Source: Polyporus tsugae (taxonomy: Eukaryota; Basidiomycota; Agaricomycetes; Polyporales; Polyporaceae). From it: DNA of 64,000 nt. This document shows, piece by piece, positions 10,241-21,164 of the stretch. How positions within the stretch are numbered: the stretch's first letter is position 1; each line of letters starts with the position of its first letter. The position numbers and the translations under genes are program-made. The notes under the pieces were generated by a model. The model saw nothing but the letters and a program-made list of their open reading frames with translations. It was not told where the DNA came from and searched no databases. The stretch spans positions 4,650,001-4,714,000 of the forward strand of contig JAHRBS010000004.1 in the NCBI GenBank assembly GCA_024305745.1, written 5' to 3'.

Positions 10241-11448
10241 ATAGGGTTGGTGGAGGATGAGAGGACACTTCATGCCCGAACATACTGACGTAAATCTGCG
10301 AAGCGCCCGAGCGTCTCGGCTGTTACTCCTTCAACTTCTAGTCCAATAGTACCTGCACGACCTTTTGGCTACTTTGTCTGCAACGCGGCTGCTCTCTGAC
10401 AAGCATGCATTTCATGTATGCCTCCCTCTTCATCTTTTACGCCTGCCAGGTCGCTACCACTCATAACCTCTGCCACCCCCGGACCCGACGAGTCTTCAAG
10501 CCCCGGACGACGGACGTGGACTGGTTATCTTGCTTTCAAACCGTCTTCGGAGCTTCAGTTCGGAGACGAACTCTGTGGCGATTTTCATGGCCATTGCCAT
10601 TACCGTGAATACATGTGTACGTCTGACCGGTTGACCTCTCTTGGACACCACATCGCCTTCTGAATCATGAACGCGCAGTATGCCTTCGCCTCCCCCCATA
10701 CTTACTTCCAGTGTCCACAGCCGAGCCCTTACCCCGCATGAAAGCCCTCACAAATGCGACGGAACTCTCCCGAGCAAGTCGCCGACACCTTGACAGGAAA
10801 TGGTAGTACCCATACCACATCCGGAGAAAGTCGTTGCCGTGCACAGGCTCGAGCTCTTCGTGAGTACTTTCCTCCCGAGTTGGTAACTTGCACGACGCAT
10901 CCGAAGACCTCCCTTCGCCATGAGGAGTACTATGCGCTAGCAGCCAACGGAAATAGCCACTTGGGCCAATCTGCAAACCGCGCACCCGTTCCCAGAGGGC
11001 CCGTATCCGTATCCGTACTTAAGTGATGCACGCGGGCCTCACGCCCCTTGTGTCCGAGGCTGCGCAGGCTGGCGGTGTTCGACGTCTCGCTTTCGGACGT
11101 CGGCGCTGAGGATGCATCCACCGGACCACCGCGTTCAAGATCGAGCCTCTATACCTCGCGTCAGGTCCCCACTGCCAATACCAGTAGGGTGTGTCCCCTG
11201 CGAGTGCTCGGCGTCGCACCGTCCGCGGATTGCGAAGAAGCTCGTGGAGGGGTCTCTCCTCGGCATTGTCGGCGTGGTTCCCAGAGGTGCAGCGGGTGAA
11301 GTGCTTGATGAATCCTGGAGGTACACGGCGCCGGAGTTGCACAGGTGGGCTTCGACTCATCCGATGACCTCAACGTACATAGATATGTTACATACTAGGC
11401 ATACCGATACATACATCCGAATATATACGGCGGGTGTCCCAGGAAACA
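10241..11448. other. Intergenic, no supported gene
   Basis: Several frames of 60-150 codons overlap on both strands here, but none shows domain motifs, a sensible start, or splice-linked neighbours. A plus-strand frame from 10418 (81 codons) and a minus-strand frame ending at 10665 are the longest; both have mixed composition like non-coding GC-rich DNA. The stretch 11380-11440 is AT-rich and probably contains the 3' flank of the next gene. Confidence 0.4.
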
Positions 11449-13090
11449 TCAGAGCGTGCCTGCGCGCCGCTTCAGTCCTTCCCTCACCATTATGGCAGTC
11501 ACGATGTCCACGCCCTCTTTCTTCAGATGCTCCAACAGCAGGCCTAGGCTCTCATCAGTGAGCTGTCCTATCTGGTTCATCCGCTCGTCGTTCTCAAAGC
11601 CGAACGAGCGCAGCTTCGGCGCCAGGTCCACAGGCAAGCCGATCTGGTCGAGGAAACGCTCCACATCGTCGCCATCGCCTTGGTCTGCCGCCCGCTGTCG
11701 TCTCTTCGCTGTCGCAGGCCCGGCGGCTGCTACTACACGGTTGGGAGCAGGTGGTGGAGAGGGATCTCGGCGTTGGGGCAGCTTCGCTCCCTGAGCGTCT
11801 TTGGACGGGCCTGCTCCCTTGCCAAGCATAGTCTGGTGATGTTTGCCGTTGATGTGTTTGTTGAGGTACCCCAGACTCGACCCAGGGCCGACGGAAAGAA
11901 CCTGATCCACAGAAGTGCATTGCGCATGTGAGAATACAATACATGATGACAGAGGCAGACGACGGCTCAGAACGGACCTTCTTCTCAGTGTTCGTCGTGC
12001 ATGTGAGGCACTTGATGGACCAGACGTCCCCGTCCGAGATCGAATAATGGTAGCATATGTCGAGTTTTGAGGTGGGATTCGCTTTTTCGACCTTCGCCAA
12101 CTGCGTCGCGAGCGTGTTCGGGGTCTGTTCGCGGCCATTCAGACGCTACTTTGAGCGATGGAGATGAATACTGCAGTGTGATGGACGCCTACGTCAGGAC
12201 GCAGTCTCTCCACCGAGCCTGTTTCGGCTTCTGGGGAAGCTGAGGACAGGAGTCGCCTTTCCATCACGCAGTGCGCGGTAAGATAACCAAGGTCGACGTT
12301 ACCTGATGCTTCTTCCCGAGGTCTCTCCCCATCTTCACTCTTGGGTCTTAACGGAGCGATCGGTTGCTTGGGCGGAGTACGATCCCAGCGTTCCATCTGT
12401 TTCTTCTCCGCGGGCTTCGGGATTTGCACGATGTCGTCCTCCGAGTCCGACGATATGCAGATATACTCCGGCTCCTTCTTTCCCCTCTCCGCTGAGCGCA
12501 AGGAAACGTTCTCAGGCCCCGCGACATATGATTCATACGCAAAGATCACGCACATCGTGCCTTCTTCCCGCGTAGCCGCTCGGACTGGCGAGGGCCTTCT
12601 TCGTCGACATCGTAGATTTCTGCAGCCTTACGTTTGCCGTAAACGACGCTCGATGGGGTGGGGTACGGAAGGCTTTCCTCGGATTCATCCACATCGATAT
12701 CGATATCCCGGTCCGCGCGGGGGTCGTAATTTTTGTCGTTTGTGTCGTCGATGACGGGAACTTGGAGGGGTATTATCCGTTTGACGTCCTCTTCCTCCGT
12801 GTCCAGAAGATACGTGACGCCCAGGGCTGGGGTGGGCCGGAAAGTCGATGGTCGAGCCTCGAGGGGGTGATCGATGTCCATAATCGTAGGCGCGAGAAGC
12901 ATGTACAACTGCTGGTCACCGTCCTGACGTATTCGGTTGGACGTCGCTGTACATGCAGACACAAGGGGGGCATACCTACCTCGGTCGTCCAGTGACCTGT
13001 ATTGCGATGGCAACAGTATGTTGGGTCACAGAAGTTGAGGCCACGATCTGGAGGCACATCCTCCCAGAAATAGGCCGTTGGGGAGTCTGA
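11449..13090 (-). CDS. Zinc-finger / SAM-like domain protein, family member 1 (5' end uncertain)
   Basis: Hypothetical protein of a family with two other members here (16740 and 19063). Exons in order on the minus strand are as follows. About 13090-12980 carries the Cys/His-rich motif NFCDPTYCCHRNTGHW. The next starts QLYMLLAPTIMDIDH and is very acidic, then basic (YGKRKAAEI, SERLRGKK). The next, near 12480, carries YICISSDSEDDIVQI, a good match to a SUMO-interaction motif with acidic tail. The next carries DVWSIKCLTC and, across an intron, GPGSSLGYLNKHINGKHH, which together look like a BED-type C-x2-C...H...H finger. The C-terminus (VERFLDQIGLPVDLAP to VREGLKRRA, about 70 residues) resembles a SAM domain. 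Nuclear, SUMO-linked chromatin or DNA binding is an inference. The first exon is unclear because no ATG precedes 13090; ATG 12881 is an alternative start. Confidence 0.65.
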
Positions 13091-13520
13091 CTAGCCTCGT
13101 GGCATCTGCACGCTGATAACGCACGATATAACTCTGATCTCGATCGACCACAAAGTATCGACTGTGAGTTCTCGAGCTCCTGATGGGACTATCCAGAGTC
13201 ACCGACGAATCGTGCCCGGGGAGTGTCCAAATTGGTCTAAGAGGCAGTTTGCTTGCCACGAGTCCACGTTATTTGTGTTATGGGCTGTTGCACAGTCAAC
13301 GAGTGCATGTTTACGGCGTGGACACAGCTGGCAGGCACGGAGAATAGAGACAATACGTTCATATCCGTTTGCATCCACCGTGTATTGGTCGTCACAACCT
13401 TGGCCGGCAGACAGGGGTCTCCATTGACAGCGTCATTCAAGCGGCTAGCACAATGCGCAGTGGTGGCTTTTGGCCTTTGCCCGCGCCGGCCAAAGCGTCC
13501 TTAACCCTTCACCGAAGCCC

Positions 13521-13526
13521 ATAAAA
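13521..13526 (+). promoter_or_regulatory. TATA-like box of the 13600 gene
   Basis: ATAAAA about 75 bases before ATG 13600, in otherwise C-rich promoter sequence. Confidence 0.45.
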
Positions 13527-13599
13527 AGCCCGACCCCGGCTCCCCAACACCCCACTTGCACACTCCAGACACGCTCGCAGACCCGCAGACACACTCACC

Positions 13600-14345
13600 A
13601 TGCCTCCTCAGCGCAGCAAGGTCCGTTTCCCTCCACGATGTTGCCCGGCGCAGTCGCTGACCACCAACCACAGCTTCGTCGCACCGCGACCCTCACCGGC
13701 TCGTTCTACGACAAGTCTGGGGCGATTGGGGACACCACCGCTGTTGCCTCTCCGACCGCCACCAGCTTCCGTGGCAGGGACACGGGCGACGCCGCGAGCA
13801 GCAGGGGCGACGACTCGGACGACTCGGACGACGACGAGTACTGCCTGACGGGCTACGGCGAGATGTCCTCAGACACGCCGTTCATGCTCCCGCCGTCGCC
13901 CACGGAGACCGTCAAGTACCGCTACCGCGCGTACCGCCCGAAGCTCGCGCGCATCAGCAAGAAGTACCGCGCCGCTGCCAACGGAGGCACCGGCAAGACA
14001 AAGTCGAACGCGTACCACACCAAGTCGGTGAGTACTTGAGTCCTCGCCATCTCCTCTTGTTTGTCATGTCGTCGTGTCGGCGGTGGTGGCTGACGCCTGG
14101 GTGCCTCGACGCAGGACTACGCGTCGATGCTCGGGCCGTACTTCGAGGGGCTGACCGGTCGCTCGCCCAAGCGCGACTTCCAGGCTCTCCTCCACAAGTA
14201 CCGCGAGTCGGCCGAGGGCTGGCGCGACACCGAGTCGTACACGTCGCCCCGCAAGACGTACTCTCCCGCGGGCACGCCCACTGCGACGCCCACGAGCACC
14301 CCGCTCCGCCGCGAGGGTTCCCGCCAGGGTCGTAACGCCTTCTGA
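13600..14345 (+). CDS. Hypothetical protein with acidic and basic low-complexity segments
   Basis: Three exons: 13600-13620 (MPPQRSK), 13674-14027 and 14115-14345, joined by clean GT-AG introns with the frame kept, giving about 201 residues. The middle exon holds a Ser/Asp run (DDSDDSDDDEYCLTGYG), then a conserved-looking stretch (PSPTETVKYRYRAYRPKLA) rich in Tyr, Arg and Lys. The last exon holds YASMLGPYFEGLTGRSPKRD and a Thr/Pro/Ser/Arg tail. No signal peptide, membrane helix or known domain is seen. I do not recognise the family. The very short first exon follows from the start context and the need to keep the frame; a start inside exon 2 cannot be excluded. Confidence 0.7.
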
Positions 14346-14678
14346 GTGCGGCAAATCGCGCACTAGTCGTCGAGAGGTTCGAAGGTCGAAGCGTCAGGAG
14401 TGTCTCAATCGCCAAGGTCATCGTCGAGGTTATTTCCAGCTCGGTCCTGGAATGTTGCACACGGTCATTATGTGGGCTCCGTTATGTACCAATATCGCTT
14501 TCGGGCGAATGTTGTATCATGTACCATACCATTGTCTGATAATTGCAAGTGCTTCTCATACAACATCTAGTGGTACAAAGCCGTCAGGCAAGCCCGAGGT
14601 AGTTGAGGTACGGGTTGACGATATACAAGCGGCAACAACAAACCCACTCACCTGCGAACCGAACGAGGATCTCATCCA
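14346..14678. other. Intergenic between convergent genes
   Basis: 333 bases between the stop of the hypothetical gene and the stop of COG8. It holds the two 3' flanks; nothing else is seen. Confidence 0.5.
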
Positions 14679-16418
14679 TCACCCCCTCTCAAGCCAGTCC
14701 TCCCACTCCCTCAGCACGCCCCCTAGGTCCTCCCCAACCATCCTATCGCCCTCGCCCGTCTTCACGCCATACACGCCCTCCATCAACGCTCTCCGAATAA
14801 ACGGCACGAACACCTTGACGTAGACAAATCCCGCGGCACGCACCGCGTCCTCCTCGCGCTTCGCGTCATCGGCGTTGGAGCTTCCGCTGGGCCGTTCCTC
14901 TGTTGCGGAGCGCGCCAGGACGAGAAGCATGATCGCGCCGTGTGCAAGAGACCGTTCGAGGGCAACCAAAAGTTCGGACAGGAGGCTTGCGGGCGCGAGC
15001 AACCGGAGGCCGTTCAGAGCACTCAGGATCGCATTCGTGTACAGCGCCAGTGGCGGGTAGGACGCGAGGACAGCTGGAGGCGTGTTCGCGGCCGCAGATG
15101 CGAACCCAGATAGCTGCGCGTCTGTCGGTACTGGCGGCGGAGAAGACGCCGCGGCAGGCGCAAGGAGGAACTGCGAAGCCTTTCTTCGGGCGGGTGGGCC
15201 GGTCCTCGAACGCGCCTTTGAGGTATCTTCGGAGTCGATGGTGTCGCACCAGGCATCGGTTGCGTCCTCGAACTCGCGTGTTACGCCCTTCCGTACGGCA
15301 GTCGTGAACAGAGGTGCGAGTGCACCCCGGAAGTCGAGTCCCACTCGCCCAAACGATGTTGCGCAGTACGTGAGCTGTGTGAGAAGGGAAGTGAGAAGGG
15401 AAGGATCGGCGACGAGTGGAAGCGTATCGTGCAGGAGGTCGAGCAGTCGGCGGACGTGAAGCGTGGTGAATGTTGTGAGCAGCACATGGAGCTCCGGCGG
15501 CGCGGGTTCTGCTCCCTTGGCGGAGTCGAGGAAAATGGTGGTGTACTGGGTGACGACGTCGTGCACGCCCTCGCGCCATGCGTCCACGTACCTCTTGAGA
15601 TACCGCGCCTGGCTCTCCCGCTCCCACTCAATCCTACCCTCCCCGTCCATCCCCTTCTTCTCCACGTCCACCGCGCGCAGAGCGGTGTCGAGGTAGGCGC
15701 TCCTCCCTGAAAGAAACGCGAGCGCGAGCTCTTGCTCAGAGAGCACGCCCATCTTGCGGAGGAATCCGACCGCGCGGAAGAGTGTGGGAAGTTTCGCCTG
15801 CTCGTGCAGTACGCGGAGAAGCTGGGAGAGCATCGAGTGGACGCGCGCATCGCAGTCCGCCTTCACAGACTGGATGAGTGGGTTGGACGGGAATCTGGTG
15901 GCCAGGCTGGAGGCGTGTTGTGCCAAGAGGAGTGCGTCGGCATAGTTGTGGTTCCTTACGGACGTCTCGAGGAGAAGTGGGATGGATAGGACGTCGTGTA
16001 GCTTGTCGTGGTGCTCGAGGACGAGAGCCGCCTTCCGCCGGGATGCGAGAAGAGAGCGCGAGTCGGCAGCAAACTTGCGGGCACTGGCCTCGAGGGTTGG
16101 TAGCGTGGATAACCAGGATGATAGCGAGGACGATAGCGAGTCGATCGAAGAGGAAAGCGTGGATGTCGTTGCGTGCAGCGAGAGGAACGTCGGGTAGGAT
16201 GTGTAGCATAAGGTTGTGAGGGCGTTCGTGAGCTGGGCTGAGGACGATGCGAGTTCTGTTGGCTCTGACTCGAGCTCCGGCAACGAAAGGGAGGTAAGGT
16301 GGGCGATGTAAGGCGCAGCGTCGGGGGAAGACAACGACGTGGAGAGGGTATCCTTCGACGTCGAAGCTAGAATATCCGGTAAGGTGTGTAGCTCGACATC
16401 TTGGACAATGTCCGTCAT
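14679..16418 (-). CDS. COG8: Conserved oligomeric Golgi complex subunit 8
   Basis: One long exon encodes about 579 residues from ATG 16418 (MTDIVQDVELHTLPDIL). It matches the COG8/Dor1 family in order: N-terminal helical part (PYIAHLTSLSLPELESEPTE), the coiled Ser-rich region, then the typical block KLHDVLSIPLLLETSVRNHN and LRVLHEQAKLPTLFRAVGFL followed by RKMGVLSEQELALAFLSGRS. COG8 is part of the eight-subunit tethering complex that guides retrograde vesicles to the Golgi. The open frame runs about 50 codons further upstream through a poly-Asn (GTT/AAC) microsatellite but contains no ATG and is closed by a stop just before, so I chose ATG 16418. A spliced upstream exon remains possible. A Pro/Ala/Arg-rich insertion (about residues 405-430) is a lineage feature. 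Confidence 0.85.
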   Translation of the reverse strand: MTDIVQDVELHTLPDILASTSKDTLSTSLSSPDAAPYIAHLTSLSLPELESEPTELASSSAQLTNALTTLCYTSYPTFLSLHATTSTLSSSIDSLSSSLSSWLSTLPTLEASARKFAADSRSLLASRRKAALVLEHHDKLHDVLSIPLLLETSVRNHNYADALLLAQHASSLATRFPSNPLIQSVKADCDARVHSMLSQLLRVLHEQAKLPTLFRAVGFLRKMGVLSEQELALAFLSGRSAYLDTALRAVDVEKKGMDGEGRIEWERESQARYLKRYVDAWREGVHDVVTQYTTIFLDSAKGAEPAPPELHVLLTTFTTLHVRRLLDLLHDTLPLVADPSLLTSLLTQLTYCATSFGRVGLDFRGALAPLFTTAVRKGVTREFEDATDAWCDTIDSEDTSKARSRTGPPARRKASQFLLAPAAASSPPPVPTDAQLSGFASAAANTPPAVLASYPPLALYTNAILSALNGLRLLAPASLLSELLVALERSLAHGAIMLLVLARSATEERPSGSSNADDAKREEDAVRAAGFVYVKVFVPFIRRALMEGVYGVKTGEGDRMVGEDLGGVLREWEDWLERG

Positions 16419-16442
16419 GTAAGTGTCGTTGTAGCTGTCGTT

Positions 16443-16446
16443 GTCG

Positions 16447-16484
<38 letters not shown>

Positions 16485-16485
16485 G
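16443..16485. repeat. (GTT)n microsatellite
   Basis: About 14 GTT units directly upstream of the COG8 start, followed to 16530 by an imperfect GGAGGT repeat. On the COG8 strand it reads as AAC (Asn). Confidence 0.9.
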
Positions 16486-16739
16486 GAGGTGGAGGAGATG
16501 GAGGTGGAGGTGGAGGTGGTGGTGGCGGTCGAGGATGGCGCTCTCTTCCTTGGCTCTGACCACCACAACCCATATCACTCCCAAAATACGAATACTCCTG
16601 AAACTTGCGCATATATCCATCATCGTCGACATTGGTCTTCTACAACATCTTCAGTATTTCTTTCACTCTTTGAGTTATCGCCTCAACTTGCTTAAGAACT
16701 TCCGAGCCAAGTTTCGCACATTGGGATCCTGACGACGAG

Positions 16740-18310
16740 ATGACTCCCCCGGCGATTGAGGTTGGAGGAACCTTGGATGTGGTACCGTCGGTTTTCACTG
16801 GTAAGTATTCCCCTACTCAATTCCACCGAAACTATCTGATTGTATTGCTCACAGCACCTGCGTTGCCGGCGGCCTTCATTGACATGAAGGGAAAGAAAAT
16901 GCGTGCAAAGCGCGATCATGCCACACTCCGCCACAGCGATGCCGCAACCCCACCGTCTGAACGAGGTGAATCCTCTTCGTCAAAGCGTAGGCGCATACTT
17001 GACTTGATGAGAGACGATTGCGCCGAATTCTCGAGAGACCGGGTTCAGAGGTGTAGAGACGTTAGCACTCCACCATGTTATGATTATCCTCCATCTTTCC
17101 CCCGGCAGAACCAGGTGCAAGGGGCCGAGGGCGAACTCACAATCCCTTCCGGTGATCAATGCGAAGTAACCCTCCGTCGTACTACATTCCTCTCATGTTA
17201 ACTGATCATTATTACCAGATGTCTACCGACAGAATCAAGGAGGCGCTATCTCTAGAGAGTCCTCTGAGAAACAATGTTTTCAATTCCTATCCCTCGGCAG
17301 GAATCCACGCACAGGCAAGGGATACTTATCTTAACCACAATTGTGGATGTATGCTAACGGTTCTCGTTTACTAGTCAAGTGATACTGACGAGAAACCTGA
17401 AGATTGGCCCGCGAGCCTCCTTACAGAACTCGACTGTGTCCGCGACAATCATGTCACAAGGTCACCACGCTGGAAGGAAGCGGGTTCTCCCTTCGTCAAC
17501 GGAAGGGTGTCGTCACCTACTGCGCGATCAGCGACCCTAGAATCTACGTTTGAATCTTGCGAGACAACGCTCCCCACCAGCACTGATTCTGCTCCGGAGC
17601 CGGACGTTGCACCCACATCTTCCGACGTTGGTGCTTCCTGGACAGTAGCCGATGCACAGTACAGCAGGTTTTTGCCTCGTGAGAAAGAGGCAGACAATTT
17701 GATCGGCGACGAAGCTACTGAGAGCGAGGGTACGCGACCGCTGCAAGCTGCAGCATACCTCTCAAATCCGAGGCGAGGTGACGTCCCAGGGTTAGTTGCT
17801 GTCGCACGTCCAGCGGCCGCCATCCTTCGCGCACTCGGGCCGCCGAGAGGGACTTACGCCTTCGAGCACCTCTATACCGGGCCCCCCTCTTACCAGAGCT
17901 CCTTGTCCATTGCCCCCACATTTCAACCCCAGAGCCAAGAAGCTTTCGCTTCAAGCGGCGTTTGCGTACTCAGAGGTCCCAGCACTATCCAGCACCACGG
18001 ATTCCCCGCAGTACCAGATCCTCTCAACAAGATAGATGACACGAACCCCCCTCCTCTGATCCTCCCTCCCGCCGCCGCCTATCCTCCTCCGGACCCCGTC
18101 GTCCGATTCCTCGAGGAGCTCGGGCTTTCCCCGTCTTTGGCGGATTCTTTGCGCCGTGTCGGAATCAGCGACGACAATCGTATCCGGGCAATCGGCACGC
18201 TCCCAAGAGGGCCGATGGACAGGATTGAAAAAGGATTGGCGCTTGAAGGAATTGACCTTGCGGCTTGCGTACTTATTCGGCAGGGCTTGAAGCAGAGGGC
18301 CATGCACTGA
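16740..18310 (+). CDS. SAM-like domain protein, family member 2
   Basis: Four exons: 16740-16800, 16855-17165, 17219-17314 and 17375-18310, about 467 residues. The third intron appears to be GC-AG (CAG|GCAAGG) with a good branch site (GCTAACG) about 20 bases before the acceptor. The N-terminal half has a basic patch (SSSSKRRRILDLMRDD) but no zinc finger. The middle is low-complexity Ser/Pro. The last 70 residues (VVRFLEELGLSPSLAD to LIRQGLKQRAMH) match the C-terminal domain of member 1 at 11449 position by position (FL..LGL...LA..LR..G...D.R...IG.L......L...L..EG.D....I.R.GLK.RA), the pattern of a SAM-like helical domain. Its role is unknown; nuclear protein interaction is an inference from the domain alone. 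Confidence 0.75.
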
Positions 18311-18352
18311 AGCCACCAGTGAGGGGGATGGATGTCGATGGGGCTGATAATA

Positions 18353-18744
18353 GGGGCGGTCAGAGTAGGCGATTCTGGTCGTTTTTGGTTGATTCTGATG
18401 TCGATTCAGGGAGTCGCTTTTTGCGAGAATCGAGGTCGGATTTATTCGGGAATCGGGCGCTTAGGCATAATCGACCCAGAAACGCGCGCCCTCTTTGCAG
18501 AAGCGACTCCAGAGTCGCTTCTGCAGCCAGAATCGCCGTTTTTTGCCTCCTCGATTCTCTGACGGCGTCTGGCCGGCCTCAAACATTCGTTGCAGCGGAT
18601 TTTAGCGCTCTGGATTAATCGTCGCAAAAGCGGGGCGGTCAAACTTGGGCCCGATTCTGGGACGATTCAAGTTTCCGATTTTTCACAAAATCACTCGAGC
18701 AACGACCAAAAAGCGGTCGTAGAAACGCCTACTCTGACCGCCCC
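18353..18744. mobile_element. MITE with TA target duplication, 392 bp
   Basis: The ends are inverted repeats GGGGCGGTCAGAGTAGGCG, perfect over about 19 bp, flanked on both sides by TA (18351-18352 and 18745-18746), as expected for the Tc1/mariner class. The inside is rich in GATTC words and has no coding capacity. It lies 43 bases after the stop of family member 2, so it may form that gene's 3' end. Confidence 0.8.
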
Positions 18745-19062
18745 TAATTGGAATGCTGTGAGTGTGTTGAGCTCTGTTGTGTTGTTCTGACACCACTTGT
18801 CGAGGTGATCGCATTGTTCGTAGCGTAGTGGCAAGCCATGGCGTGCAGCGTGTCTGTACTTGTAGATCCTGGATCTGATGAGAAACACGCAATTCGAATG
18901 AGCTTAGCATAGTATATGTGACATGAATTGATGGTCGACGGAGACACGTCCTCAATCATCCTCTATCTATGACAGCGCTCGGCGACCAAGGCCCCAAACC
19001 AGATTAATGACCAATGCCAGCGCAGGTTGCGTACCAACTCTCTTCCTTGCCCCACCATCAGC

Positions 19063-20104
19063 ATGGACCTGCCACATCCTGCACTTGATATCCAGGTGAG
19101 TGTTGATTCATGAACACTTAGTGACCGCTGTATTCATCATACAACGTGTCAGGGACGTGTCCATCGCAGAACTAGACACCCTGTCATGCACCACCACCAT
19201 GGCATCAGTAATCATCCATCCCTGACCACTGGCACTGCTGAAATAATTTGCATCCCACGGCGGCCGCCATCTGCTCGCCTCCGTGGTATTCCAGCACCTT
19301 GTAAGTTGTTTATTGTTGTAGCGGCATTCCTGAACAGTTTCACACTGTGGTTGTCAGACGTCCGAACATCCCTATCCCCAGATCGCGTCCTTCGCCGTCG
19401 ACATCGGCGCCATCCAGCCAGTATCCATGCCGACATCGACATATCGTCCGATTCTGAGGTGGAGCACCCTCCAGCCCGTCGTGCGTCCTCTCGCCATCCC
19501 ACTTCGTCTGTCTCCCACAATCCAGAAGTCATCGATCTCACTCGGAGTCTCCCTTCAACGCCCCCACCCGAGCTCTGTCCTTCGCCTTCAGGTTCTAGTG
19601 CTAGCTTTGACCCCAATGATAAGTTTTTGGGTAGTACCAATCGCGACAATCAACAGGACACGACGTCAATTTGTACATACCCGGTATCATCTGGAAGGGT
19701 ATGTTTTAGAATGCTTATCTTCCGTCGATTAGCGCTCCGAGACTTAAGCATGACCATGCAGCGACCGCTATGGCTTCGAGCAGCGATGGGACAGCTGTAC
19801 TCCGGACATAAAGGCGTTCAATGCGAAGTACGCTGCGACTCCGAAGACACACGTTCACGGTTTAAGACGCCGACGAGCTGGTTTATCAAGTGCCAGGAGT
19901 GCGACAAAGAGAAGGTCAGTCTTATCTTCATGTAGATGCCCACCTTAGTCGCGGTCCTGATCCCCCATTGCACCATTGTCGTCTTCGACGCAGACGATGA
20001 TCATCCCCGCTGGGCCGGGTTCAACTATTGCGAACTTTGTCCAACACGTCGACTCTGTGCATCCGCACTTTCGCTCAGCCTTGCCACAGAGGGAGAGCAG
20101 GTGA
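19063..20104 (+). CDS. Zinc-finger protein, family member 3 (lacks the SAM-like domain)
   Basis: Five or six exons on the plus strand: MDLPHPALDIQ, then a His-rich exon, a third with HADIDISSDSEVEHP and NPEVIDLTRSLPS (two SUMO-interaction-like motifs), a fourth with TSWFIKCQECDKEK, and a last one with GPGSTIANFVQHVDSVHPHF. The pair WFIKCQEC and GPGS...VQHVDSVHPHF matches WSIKCLTC and GPGS...LNKHINGKHH of member 1, with an intron at the same place, so the same BED-like C-x2-C...H...H finger is present. The gene then stops (QRESR) where member 1 continues into its SAM-like domain. It may be truncated or a natural short form. Nuclear function is inferred from motifs only. Confidence 0.65.
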
Positions 20105-21164
20105 CGAAGCGACCTTGGCAGTAGGATTTTGGTGCTGTCCTGAAGACGTGGGACGTTTGGTCGTGATGATGCTTTGGACAGCGGTGCGTTGTTCAATCTG
20201 TTCGCTGTGAAATTGGGCTTCCCAACGCGTCCTTCTTGCCAATCCTCTTCCGTTTCCTCCATGCCTGCTTCTTGGAAGGCGGCTCCTTATGGTGTAATTT
20301 AACGATGGCTTTAATGTGCCGCGGAGGAAAAGTCCGAGCTTCTATCATTTTCACTTGGCTGAGGCCAATATTTGGTTTTTATGTTATAGTCCGGCGATGT
20401 CCAAACGGCGACTCTGATGGTACCTGTCGAAGTGAAGGGGGCGCGCGACGACAGGGAACAGTGAGAGACACACGACTACGCGTCAGGGCGGGCCTACCGA
20501 CCGATCATCGTCGTGGCGCTCAAACATCGTTAGCACAGAGATCTTCGACCATTCCCATCCAAATATTGACGATCGCGAGAGCTTTACTCCCCTGCTTTCA
20601 TCGCCGTCCATGCATGAATGCACGTTCCAAGTCGCTCGCTCGCAAGCGACGCACAGCATTAACGTTTACAACCACTTTTGGTGAGTCGTTCATCACGTTC
20701 GCACTCCTGACGATCTATTCTGAACTTCTGAGAACATAGGGTTGTGAGAAGAGTCCATTTCTGATGACCATTGAGCCGGCGGCAAACCACACAAGAAAAT
20801 TCACGTCTACAACATGTGACGACTATGGAGAACGGCGATCCCCACATATGCGGGGAAACTTGGTGATACGGACAGCGCGGCTAACAGGCATGGCCATGGG
20901 ACCTCTCTCAAACGCACAAACTTACGGCATATTCCTGGCTGGCTGGTTCTCTTCCCGGACCGCCGCAATATGGCACACGGACCGTTGTATGTCCTCACGC
21001 TACGCGAGGACACCCAGAGGTGTGATGATCTTCCCGTGGGGCCAGAAACAAACCAGACCGTGGTGCTACAATATAAGAAGGGAGCTTCTGAGCGTTGGAC
21101 CCCGTGAGTTCTGCCGCCTTCCCCACCGTCGAAGCTTCACAGGTCCTCCTTGCGTGCACCAACG
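20105..21164. other. Intergenic and promoter region of the sugar transporter
   Basis: About 1 kb without a supported gene. The frames present are short and lack motifs. A TATA-like ACAATATAAGAA lies at about 21068-21079, roughly 90 bases before the transporter ATG. Confidence 0.45.

Noticed and set aside
15736..16632. Long minus-strand and plus-strand frames overlapping COG8
   Set aside because: They overlap COG8 in other frames, are rich in Arg, His and Pro, and have no motifs.
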